A stretch of DNA of 64,000 nt, from contig CAUEEP010000914.1 in assembly GCA_958450365.1 (NCBI GenBank), positions 1,068,501 through 1,132,500 of the forward strand, in the 5' to 3' direction. This DNA comes from Mesorhabditis belari (lineage: Eukaryota; Nematoda; Chromadorea; Rhabditida; Rhabditidae). Below, one piece after another: positions 54,418 to 64,000 of this stretch. The notes beneath the pieces are model-generated. The model did no database searches. It was not told the DNA's origin and saw only the letters and a list, made by a program, of their open reading frames with translations. Within the stretch, counting starts at the first letter, position 1. Each line of letters starts with the position of its first letter. The translations under genes were made by a program, and so were the position numbers.

Positions 54418-57400
54418 ATGAAACTCCTTGTGCTCGTTTCGCTTCTCGGTTCCTCGTGGGCCTGTCTCGGCGGTGGTGGTGGTGGCTGTTGTCCACCGTC
54501 GCAAGCCATCGGAGGTGGATGCGGTGGTGCCCCGCCATGCTCGGCATCAAGGTTTGTTTATTGGCAAAGGCGCAGGCTTAGGCTTAGGCTTAGGCTCAGG
54601 CTCAGTTAGATTCTTAACCGAATATCCATCCTTACATCGAGTTCTTAAACTTTGGCCAGTCTTGCTATTCTCCTTCAAGCTCATCTGCTTTTCAGCTAAT
54701 TTCTACTTTAACTCTTACTTGAATATCTATCCCTAAATATCAAAAGTGACACTTTTTAAGACTTATTTCAAGATTACTGTAGCTGAAAAGTACTATATCA
54801 TTTACAGTAGTAACCCGAGCTAGTTCAATCGTAGACACTATTTCAAGATTACTGTAGCGCTTACAGTACAGTAACCGGAGATAGTTCATCAGGTGCACTT
54901 TGTCGTTTCTCTAAACGCATCCCACCTAGTGCACTGAATTCTCTAGTTTTCTACGATCTTCACCACAAGAAAACTGCTGAATTCCGTGCACCAGAAGTGG
55001 TATTTTCAGGCTTTTATTGAGCACAAAGTGCACGCTAGAAAGGGTTAGACAAAAATCCTCCATCTCCAATTTTATCGTTATTTTTCTCGTTTTGGCGAGG
55101 ATCGTTTCCAAATCCAAATCTCCTTCCGGATTTCTTTAATCTGAATCAAATCATTCGGTTTTTAGCGCTGAGAAAAGGGAAACTTTCTCCCTTTTGGCAG
55201 CTTTTTGCGCTTTTTTTGAGCCTCGTGTCTGCATTTGGAAACAGTTTTTGCTTGGGTTTTATTTTAAAAACTATATACAACAATAGAATAACCCAGTTAT
55301 CGTAATCCTAGATCTTTAGGCCATAACTAGCACTCGAATTTTCCCACTTTTCCCTCAAAAACATTTCCTTTCAATTTCCCTATCTTTTTCATCACTTTCC
55401 CCTCATCCAAATCTTGTCAGAAATCCTTTCATATCTTCAAATCTCAAAAGGGAAATCACTCTTCTCAAATGGGAAATGCCAAAATCAGCATAAGCAATCT
55501 AAATGACCATGAAGAAAAGGGGGAAATTGAAAGCCTTTTTGAGATCGAATGGCAGATTCAAAAAAAAAAGTGATCAGCTTGAGAAAAGAAAAGAAAAAGA
55601 ACCGGTTTGAGGGGGAAAGACTGACACAATCAGCGCACAAATAAGTGCTTTAGGGGAATGGGGGGAATTGCACCCGTTAGGTGAAGGGAAAGGGAAAGGG
55701 GCTGAGGGTGAATGCCTTGTCTGTGCCACTAGCTCACCCTCACCATAACCCTTCGATAGTGAAAAGGAAAACGGGATGATCTAGGGATAAACTGCTTTAT
55801 ATCAAAGTCAAAGCAATGCCTTGTTGACTTTGAATTACAGCAATTCTACAGTACTGAGGAGGACACTCAACGATGTATGTGCAGAACGTAGATAATGAAA
55901 AGAGACGGTCTAGGAAGATATAGGAATTGGATTGTATCAAAGCGTTAGGGTTGCGGTAATGGGATTCTTTAGGGATACAGTATTCCTTTTCGTTAGGAAT
56001 ACGGTAGTCGTTAGGGATACAGTATTTCTACAAACTGCTGATCTCTAGAGTAAACCAGAGCTCTAAAATGCCTCTCCAAAACAAATCTAACCATTTTATG
56101 CCAATGAATCATCAATTCTAAAGTGATAAGTCATGTCCTTAGTAAACCTGTTATCGAATGTCTCATTGAATGACGATAAGTGCTTTTCTAAACACGATGG
56201 TTGTCAAAAGGACAGTCTAGGCAAGAAACAGAAAAGGGAAATGAAGGGAAAAGGTGAAAGTTTCTTTTAAGAATTGGCTTGATTAGAAAGAAAGCTTAGA
56301 TTTCGATAATATAGATAATTAGAAAGCTTTTCTAATGCTTAATCTAGATGAGAATCTAGATAAGAATTAGAAAGCCATGAAAATTGTTAGATATCATTTG
56401 TGAAAGTGTTAAAACACTAAGAGTACTTTCTAGGTTCTAGGACTGCTTCTTAGTCCAAATTAGATCTATATCTACAGTAATCTATCTTATCTACAACTCT
56501 TTTAGCTACGGCGGTCCACCCCCACTTCCCCCACCACCATCTGGAGGATATGCGACAGCTCCTGGAGGAGGAGGTCGGTTTAAATACTAGATTTAAATTA
56601 AACTCGTTAATATCTACTACTTAATATCGATTTTATCGATATCTAGCCAAACAAATCTGTCTTTTTAGGAGGTTATGCTGGTCCAGGCTCATTCGCCGCC
56701 GCTGGTGGCCCGATTGTTGGTGGTTCTTATGGAGGAGGTGAGGAGCAAATACCATAATCCTAATAAGGGAAAAGCACTGAGTCAAGCTGACTTTTTGACT
56801 TGAGATCAAATTCATCTTATAGAGTCAGTCATGGGGATCAAGAATTCGTTTTTAGTTTTTGCTGAACGCTTCTCAAACGTGGATAAAAAATCATTTGGAA
56901 TTAGACTTTGACACTTGAATTACACGCGAGTATAGCTCCTTAAGAAGCCGTCATACGATCCTTCAATAACTGCTTCTAGTGGTCTAGTGGATAGTCTGCT
57001 AGACTAACAAACTATTACACCCTTTACCCTCAAGTTCAAGTCCCACTCTCGTCAAACTTTGTCGAGAGTGGGACTGGAACTTGGGGATAAGAAATGTAAT
57101 AAGTTCAGTAGTCTAACAGACTATCCACTAGACCACTGAAGCAGCTGTTGCGGGAACGTGTGATAGCTTCTTAAGGAAGCGCGATAGCTTCTTAAGGAAG
57201 CGCAGTGCCTTCCCTTGTAAACTTGGCCTGGGGCTCATGCGGTATCAAATGTCCCAGCGTATAGGTCAACTCTTTCAATGCAAATTGGTATCAATTTCAG
57301 CCCCAGTGTCAGCTGGTGGTTCGTACGGTGGTCCACCGCCAATCGCCGCTCCTCCACCACCACCTCCAATCGCTTCTCCAGTCTACGCTTCACAAGGAGC

Positions 57401-60400
57401 CGGCGGAGCATTCGCCTCACCGCAAGCCCCAACTTCTGGAGGTGAAACCTAATTACTACTAATTACCGTAAGCTACCCTGTAATCTAGTTTTCAAGCTAA
57501 AGCAACCCTTTCTACAATCCAAAAGGAATGCATGGAAACCCTGTAGTCGAAATAGATAGCACCTAGATTCAACTAGAGTAGTAGATGTAGATGTACTCCC
57601 AGATACATCTACTACTGTAGATTCAACTCTTGTAGATTCAACTACAGTAGATTCAACTCCTGTAGATTCAACCACAGTAGATTCAGCTATCCAACTACAT
57701 TAGTTCAACTATAGTAGATTTATCTAGGATAATAGTACTATAATAGTAGTATAATATCTAGTATATAGCTTTCTTATCGCTAACTTTTCAGTTGATGCCT
57801 CAGCTGGAGCTTTTGGAGCCGCCCCGGCACCCGTTCAGGTAAAGCCGATACAACAAGACCCAACTCTTCTAGGTATTGCACTGCTTTAGAGTTTAGGCTA
57901 CGGTAGCTTTACTGTAGCCTACTGTAGCCTACTGTAGCTGGCTTATCTTCGAGAGTTTTCTGCACTTTGTGCTCTCCGTGCGCGAGCGACGAGCGAGGTT
58001 CTACAGTAGAGACAAAGTCCAGCGCACATTTGTAACTACACCACCAAACTAAAGCCACAAGCACCCCGGTTCTAGAAGCCTTAGCTATTGAAATGTTCAC
58101 TCAGATCTCGGCACCAGCTCAACCACAGGCTCCAATCGGCTCTCCGATTGAAACAGCACCACAAGTGATCTCACAAACTGGTCAACAAGAACTCCCACAA
58201 CCACTTCCACAAGTGCAACCACAAGAGATTCAACAGGTTACTAACAACACTGAATCTTTCCAATGTTCAATGTTCCGTTTAGCCAGCTGCTCCCGCTCAA
58301 GCTGAAAACTATGGAGAAGAAGCCCCAGCTCAGGTACGCTTTTTACTATCTACAACTACCGTACGTAGTTTTTAGCAGTTATTAATAAGATAGCAGTTAT
58401 AAATCGAAATTTCAGCCAGCTCCTGAGGCACCAGCTCCACAAAGTAAGTGCTGCTTTTTGTTTCTAGAATCAAAGTAGCTTCTTTAGTAATAAATAGCTA
58501 GTATTAAGCTTTTTTTTCGCAAAATAAGACAATACTTGGTACTAGGCTTATGTAGTATTATTGTAAATACTGTAATAGAAACGTACAATAGCGTAGTCGC
58601 AAAAAAATTATCTTCTTACTTTTCTTTCTCGTTTTTCTAAGCCTTCATAAGTTCTAAAGATATGGGCTTAGTATCAAAAAATAGCCCTGAATCTCAGCTT
58701 TCATTTGATATATAAGCGGGCTTTGTAGCTTAAATGGGTGACGAGAAAAATGCGTTTAAAGTTAGACTACGCGACGCTCCGATAGAGGACGGGTCACTTA
58801 TTGACGTTTTTTCGGGATTTTGAGACAAAACAAAGGTTAGGGTTTTCAAAGAGAACCATTTACAGCTGAATCTTCATACGATGACATTGAAGAAGAGCAA
58901 GCGCCAGCCCCCGAAGCTCCCGCTCCAGCGCAGCCAAGTTACGAGGAGACCAAAGCCGCCCCCGAGCCTGCCGTGAGTTTTATAGCCAGCTTAAGTGCGG
59001 GTTTTTCTCGCTCGGCCTCCTTTCGTCGTGGTGCAGTCGGGAGTGCGCTTGGTCGACAGCCCGGCCCCCCGCGTATCCCTCTGGGTTCGACTCCCCGTCG
59101 TAACTCTAAGTTTTAAACTTGTAATTTTAAACAGCAGAAAAGATTTTATTTAGTTGTTATATTCATTATATATTTAAAGAATTTGATATATTCATTGTTA
59201 TATCTGTTTTTTTAACTCAGAGACAGCTGAGAAAGACAGCTGAGCAAGACAGCTGAGCCCATACAAACGCACGGACAGACGCTCTTTTATCTATAATAGA
59301 TTTAGGATTTATAGATTGATCTATATATAAAGGAGAAGAGACGTTTGTCTGTCTGTCTGTCTGTTCGTCTGTCTGTCTATCCGTCTGTCTATCTGTCTGT
59401 CTGTCTGTCTGTTCGTCTGTCTGTCTATCCGTCTGTCTATCTGTCTGTCTGTCTGTCTGTTCGTCTGTCTGTCTATCTGTCTGTCTATCTGTCTGTCTCT
59501 CTATCTGTCTGTCTATCTGTCTGTCAGCCATTGGCAAAAAGGGGCGGGGCTTAGGCTTGGAAAACATGGAGCTGGTTTTTCGCAGGTTTTATATAATAGA
59601 TAATAGATAATAGATAATATATAATAGATAATATATAATAGATAATATATAATAGATAATATATAATAGATAATAATCGTAGATATTATAAAAGTGTCTT
59701 GAAAACGATCCTTTGAAAACTCTTCTCTGAAAACTACATTGTTTTTACTCATTTCAGCCAGAAGCCGCCTATTCAGAGGATAACGCGGTAAAGAGAAAGC
59801 TTCAAATGTAGATGCTGCATTTTTTTTTTCGCTAATTCTTGTTAATTCCGAAAAGCTTAGCTAAATTTCTGAAATTTTCTTATAGATTCCTCCTCTTTTA
59901 GCTTATATTCTTTCAATTTCAATGAAACTTTCATTTTTTTTCCCAGGCTTTTTTCTAATCACAATTAAACTTTGAGCTTTCAGCTTTCCTATAACTTGTC
60001 CTTTCTGTTAGCTTTAAAGGCAAATTATCCAAATTACCCAAATTATCCAAAAAAAAATCAAATCCTTTTCAGGTTCCCGAACCTGAGGCCCCAGCGCCGG
60101 CTGGTGGAGATGATTACGGAGATGCCGAGGGAGCAGACGATGGGAATTGCGATGATGCTGAGTTGAAGGTGAGTTCGGGATTACAGATTCCTATGTCTAT
60201 GGTAATCAGACAGGGGATTACTGTAGGTATATTTAATCCCAGACTGCTCCTACAGTAGCCAGGCAATTGGAGGTAACATCCTGTACAAAAGCAGACGTGT
60301 ACTGTACAACAGACTGTACACAATGTAACGTAAACAGTAAACATCAGTAGTGCATCCTTTTCAGCAAATCGTTGAGTCCGCCTTGGGCAATCAGAAAGAC

Positions 60401-61029
60401 AACTTGGAAGCAGCGCGAGAAATCGAGGGACAAGCTTCGGCCAAGTTTGGAGGTAACGAAAATAAGCTTTCACTAGGTCAATCAAAAGCTTCCGTTTTTA
60501 GTAAAGAGAGTTTTTCTAAACAGCTACTAATCCTACCCAGTAATCGGTATGTAAAATAAAGTCCCTTATCAAGAAACAACAAAAACAAGAAGCTCAAAAG
60601 AAGAAGCTCAAAAGAAGAAGCTCAACAAGAAGCTCAAAAGAAGAAGCTCAAAAGAAGAAGCTCAACAAGAAGCTCAAAAGAAGAAGCTCAACAAGAAGCT
60701 CAAAAGAAGAAGCTCAACAAGAAGCTCAAAAGAAGAAGCTCAACAAGAAGCTATTGTAGCTCAAACAAACTTTAACTTCAATCCTAAGCTTATTCTAAAC
60801 TAAACAAACTAAACAAAACGTATCTCAAAATCTAAAGAGCTCATTTGTAGAAGATTACTGTAGCTTAGACGCTTTTCAATAAAACCACATTCAATCCCAT
60901 TCAATCCCATCTACAGGTCGCTTCAACTCGATCGTTTCTGACGCAGAATTCGCCTACGTGAACTGGTACGGTAAACGAAATTGTCAACTTCGCATCAACA
61001 ACCGTCACTCGCTCACCTGGGAAGACTAA
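54418..61029 (+). CDS. Secreted ground-like domain protein
   Basis: Ground-like proteins are nematode hedgehog-related secreted proteins of cuticle and epithelia. Thirteen exons (54418-54551, 56506-56573, 56669-56737, 57301-57441, 57792-57838, 58105-58236, 58283-58333, 58416-58443, 58866-58972, 59758-59787, 60073-60168, 60365-60452, 60917-61029) join in phase to 367 residues. Signal peptide MKLLVLVSLLGSSWA, then Gly/Cys-rich CLGGGGGGCCPP and GGGCGGAPPCS. A long Gly/Tyr, Pro/Ala and Gln/Pro-rich low-complexity region follows (PPPIAAPPPPPPIASP, PQPLPQVQPQEIQQ, PAPEAPAPAQPSYEE). The C-terminal ground-like domain runs GNCDDAELKQIVESAL, EIEGQASAKFGGRFNSIVSD, FAYVNWYGKRNCQLRI and ends LTWED. Two cysteines remain; positions usually occupied by two more appear replaced. 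Introns hold telomeric, tetranucleotide and tRNA-like repeats. Confidence 0.9.
54575..54604 (+). repeat. Short interstitial telomeric repeat, (TTAGGC)n
   Basis: GGCTTAGGCTTAGGCTTAGG followed by CTCAGGCTCA, starting 24 bases after exon 1 of the ground-like gene. Confidence 0.8.
54605..56505 (+). other. Large first intron of the ground-like gene
   Basis: With 54552-54604 this intron is 1,954 bases, T-rich to mixed, with scattered ACTGTAGC/CTACAGTA words. About 55660-55700 is G/A-rich (GGGAAAGGGAAAGGGG). No nested gene recognised. Confidence 0.5.
56937..57193. repeat. Head-to-head tRNA-like foldback
   Basis: Two diverged copies of a tRNA-like module in opposite orientation meet at about 57057. 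Each has A-box-like TGGTCTAGTGGATAGTCTG and B-box-like AGTTC(A/C)AGTCCCACTC. Strong pairing covers 56970-57144; the weaker flanks CTCCTTAAGAAGC / GCTTCTTAAGGAAGC extend it to about 56937 and 57193. GATAGCTTCTTAAGGAAGCG is tandemly doubled on the right. Lies in the intron before ground-like exon 57301-57441. Confidence 0.8.
57555..57715. repeat. Repeat of TAGATTCAACTACAG units
   Basis: Seven to eight units of 14-18 bases in a ground-like gene intron. Confidence 0.85.
59023..59103 (+). pseudogene. tRNA-like sequence
   Basis: GTCGTGGTGCAGTCGGGAGT, GCGCTTGGTCGACAGCCCGG and CTGGGTTCGACTCCCCGTCG. Longer than a standard tRNA between its A- and B-box-like parts. Related to 53953-54024. In the intron after ground-like exon 58866-58972. 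Confidence 0.4.
59343..59525. repeat. Tetranucleotide array, (CTGT/CTAT/TCGT)n
   Basis: TGTCTGTCTGTCTAT(C)CGTC blocks in a higher-order unit of about 60 bases repeated three times. Open in both orientations, giving false ORFs. Ground-like gene intron. Confidence 0.95.
59588..59675. repeat. AT-rich array, ATAATATATAATAGAT
   Basis: Five to six units of about 16 bases in the same intron as the tetranucleotide array. Confidence 0.95.
60578..60752. repeat. Array of AAGAAGCTCAAAAGAAGAAG / CTCAAC units
   Basis: Units of 15 bases (AAAAGAAGAAGCTCA) and 12 bases (ACAAGAAGCTCA) alternate about 13 times in the last intron of the ground-like gene. Confidence 0.95.
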
Positions 61030-62960
61030 AATCGATGATTTCCAAGCTATTTCCAACCTATTTCCAAACCATTTCCAAACCGAATTCCACTATTGCTCAA
61101 TTATTTATTTAATTTATAGGGTTGATTTTTGATTCGAGATCGTACTTCGACTAGCATTCCACGTGAATTCTCATTTCTTTTCCCCCCAAAAAAGCGCCCG
61201 TTTCTTTTTTTGATCTCCCCGGTGCGAAATTTGATTTGAAAAACAAAGGCCCACACTTTGTGTTGAAATAAATTTTAAAACAGTTTTATCCTCTATACAG
61301 TTATTGGTTAGTGTTTGTGCTTAAAGCTTGCAAACGAACTCCTCCTGGAGCCCCGAATTCTTTATTTTTCTCTGAGCAACGATTCTCGATTTTTGTGAAT
61401 AGAAAAATGAGGACTCCAATGCGCTAAAAGGGGTGCGTTTAGCCGTCAAAAAAGTAACTCGCAAAAAAGATGTCAGCGAAATTTCACTGTCAGAACGTAA
61501 ATTTCCCCCACAAACCCCATTCTTAGTTCAGTTTTCGCCGGCTGGCAGAAATGAATGTCACTAATAGATCTTTTCTGTCTCAAAAAAGTCAAAAAAAGCT
61601 ATTCACATTTCAGTTTTGTCTCAGAAATGCGAGAAAATTGGGGGAGAAAATCAAGCGAAAACTTGAACTGGAAAAGAAAATGGCAATGGTGATGATGGGG
61701 AGGGAAAGGAGAATGGCAGGGAAAGTGCGGTTCATCGATGACAGGGCTGTGAGTGATGACTCTATGACAGATCTGGGGAAAATCTCAAAATAACTAGGAG
61801 CGCAACTCTTAGAATTCACGCTTAATGCCGAGAAAATGCATCCGCGCACGCCGCACACTTTAGAAAACTCAGCAAAATATGCGGCATCAAATGCTTATGC
61901 TTAATATGCTCAAAATATGCTTAATGGCGCATCAAAATACGTAAGAAATTGCTGTGTGCTCGCCTAATACACTTTAGTGAGTTTCTTAATATAGCAAATA
62001 ACCATTAATAGAAAATAAAAGAAAGAAAATAAAAATATATAGCAAAGTAAGCAAAAAAAAATTAATTTCAAATAAGCTTCCAAAACGTTTTCTCACCATC
62101 GAGTAAATTGAATATCTTTTTATTTGAAGGGAATTTCCCACCAAATCATTTAAACGACTGAATATCTTTAAAAGAAGCCTTATATAAGCGAACGCTCGTG
62201 ATTTTTCGCCTCAATTTTTTTGCAATAATTTTCGCTTAAAAGTACGGTAATTTTTCGCAAGTGTGCATTTTAAAAAACACATTACTCGCGAGGAAAACAC
62301 TCTAGTCACGATTGTCACCTGGCGGCCCCCGTCGTGTTCATCCTAGATTCTCTAGAATTCGAATTCTTTGATTTGCGAGCTTTTTCTCGACTACTGTAGC
62401 CGCACTACCAGTTAGATCCTCAAATCTTTGCGACAGATCTGTTACGGTGGGATTTAACTGTCCGATATCGGTTAGGTAGCTGATAGATGGGTCATGGTTT
62501 CGAAACAAAAAATTAAATTCGGCTTCATCAGAAAAGGAGCACAGATAACGGTAATTTTTTAACCAAAATGGCACTCTCCAGAAAATGCCAGATCTATCAT
62601 AGAAAAATTGAAATACAGCCTGTATGCATTACTTTTTGCATTACATTACTACAAAACTTGGCTTGATATGACAATTCTAAAAATCTGCTACGACCTAACG
62701 CTGCACACCTCAACATTTAGCAAAACCATGTAAAAGACTTTTATTTTAAAACAATTTAAAACATCAATGCATATAAAACATGACTTATCTCTCAATACCC
62801 ATAACCACGACAAACAAAAACATAAAGTACAAGCCCAGATAAGTTACACGAAATTTTGAAGAGCAGAAATGCAAAAAGCACTTAAAAACGAGCTCAATAA
62901 TGGGAAAAAATATCAAAGCACAATTTTCACAAAAAAAAACAATTCGACAGTGTAATACTT
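61030..62960. other. Intergenic, convergent gene ends
   Basis: Between two converging genes. AATAAA at about 61268 fits the ground-like mRNA end. Two ORFs, 61551-61793 (plus) and 62338-62574 (minus, containing FSDEAEFNF), have no splice sites or clear family. The AT-rich 62600-62950 probably includes the alanyl-tRNA synthetase 3'UTR. Confidence 0.45.
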
Positions 62961-64000
62961 TTAGGCGATCTTTGTGGTGGCGAATTCCCGGGCAAGCGTC
63001 ACGGCGTCGTCAATCTTCTCAGCTGAATCGCATGTGGCCTAAAGTTGAGAAATTGCATTAAGGAGTGGGCAATTAACCAAAGTAAAACTTTTCGAATCCG
63101 TTACCTGAGCATTTGCATCTTTTCCGCCGCCTTTTCCACCAAGTAGTTGACTCACGGCGCCCACCCAATCCGAGGCTTTCAATCCCTTGTCAACGAGGCT
63201 CTGAAGAAAGATTTAAATGTTAGACTTAAATCAAACATACCTTATCAACTTTGGCAAGCACGGTGACTTTGTCGTTATCATCGCTGACTGAGAAGGCCAT
63301 CACTGCTTTGGTTTCCTTCAACAATTTGATCGCCCCGTCGAGTGCTTTTGAGTTGGCTCCTTGTGGGAAGATGTGCACGAGGACATCCGAGGAGTTTGTT
63401 GTCGACAGTTCTTTTGCCTCGGTGAGCACCTAAACTTGTGGAATTAGAAGACTTTCTGGTACAAAATTCACCTTCTCTTCGACCGCTTTTTGCACATCCT
63501 TCTGATATTTGTCCAAAGTCTTTTGTACATTCTTGATTTGCTCACGGATGAGATCCTTGCGCCAATAGGGTAGTTGCATTGCGTTCATTTCCTAAACACT
63601 TTTATATAAAGATCCAGTACAATGACTTACGTCGATCAGCCCATTCGTTTGTTTTCCAGCATCGCGATAATCCTTTCGGTTCAAGTAGAGTTGTGGTCCC
63701 ACCGAATCGACGTGTTTCCCAAGCGCTTCCACTCGCGATTCCAAGCGTTCTGCGCGATGAATGGCTCGCTCAGCTTCGGGGCCCGTCAAGGCAACAACTC
63801 TAAAGTAAAACATTAGCAATAGCAAAAGCAAATGTACCAACCTGCGAACTCCCTTCGAAATAGCTTCCTCCGATGAGATGACAATGCGTCCAATGTGACC
63901 AACGTTATGAAGATGTCTAAATGGAAACACCATTGAAAAAAAACTCTTAGGACTTACGTTCCACCGCAGAATTCGACGGGTGTGCTTGTTCCCTTGTCGC
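62961..64000 (-). CDS. aars-2: Cytoplasmic alanyl-tRNA synthetase, C-terminal part (runs off the window)
   Basis: Charges tRNA-Ala. Seven exons are visible: 63958 to beyond 64000, 63842-63916, 63631-63799, 63472-63591, 63241-63429, 63105-63200 and 62961-63038 (stop). They encode the end of the editing domain and the C-Ala domain. [20 protein letters not shown] is the zinc-binding motif of the editing site, with [20 protein letters not shown] after it. A coiled-coil segment follows ([20 protein letters not shown]), then the C-Ala domain with [14 protein letters not shown] and the end ATTKIA. The aminoacylation domain lies to the right of the window. All splice phases agree. Confidence 0.95.

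Noticed and set aside
59217..59567. QTDR / LSVC repeat ORFs
   Set aside because: Tetranucleotide repeat in a ground-like gene intron.
61551..61793. 80-codon plus-strand ORF rich in Lys/Met
   Set aside because: No acceptor/donor context or recognisable domain; composition follows a purine-rich tract.
62338..62574. ORF containing FSDEAEFNF, slightly like a mariner catalytic motif
   Set aside because: Only one short motif, with no second or third catalytic residue and no inverted repeats found around it.

Overview
The window is nuclear DNA from a nematode, probably a rhabditid. Genes are split into many short exons with GT-AG introns that end in TTTCAG or TTTTAG. Several start codons sit 0-12 bases after a strong 3' splice site, as expected for spliced-leader trans-splicing. 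The proteins match nematode families, including a ground-like secreted protein and Groucho/UNC-37, and interstitial arrays of the nematode telomere hexamer TTAGGC are present. Nothing prokaryotic was seen. Exon models below were built by hand from splice sites, reading phase and remembered family motifs, with no database search.

Layout. Positions 1-7294 hold no gene I can support; this is a repeat field with a long-inverted-repeat element, nested MITEs, minisatellites and interstitial telomeric repeat. Positions 7295-22462 (minus) are an 18-exon Groucho/TLE co-repressor gene (unc-37) whose 8.9-kb first intron is almost wholly tandem repeat. Positions 22463-25546 are purine/pyrimidine-rich intergenic DNA. 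Positions 25547-31753 (minus) carry three close-packed genes, OSTC (oligosaccharyltransferase subunit), a tail-anchored cytochrome b5 and smg-5 (nonsense-mediated decay), with the spacing, poly(A) signals and start-adjacent acceptors of an operon. Divergent from OSTC, positions 32589-39249 (plus) carry akirin (akir-1), a diphthine-ammonia ligase (DPH6) and a small four-pass membrane protein. Positions 39594-48234 (minus) are a GAF-GAF-phosphodiesterase of the PDE10 type (pde-5-like) with an apparently intact DD37D (maT) mariner element in one intron. Positions 50022-51387 hold unrecognised minus-strand coding blocks with a perfect 25-bp palindrome. Positions 54418-61029 (plus) are a 13-exon ground-like gene encoding a secreted low-complexity protein. 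From 62961 to the right edge (minus) lies the C-terminal part of cytoplasmic alanyl-tRNA synthetase.

The genes are mostly conserved housekeeping or regulatory genes that do not form a single pathway. The unusual content is in the non-coding DNA: about ten degenerate tRNA-like modules, including a three-copy element family with the tRNA-like part at the 3' end and a head-to-head foldback; nested MITE families; an intact mariner; two perfect short-loop palindromes; and a triplicated in-frame splice acceptor in smg-5.
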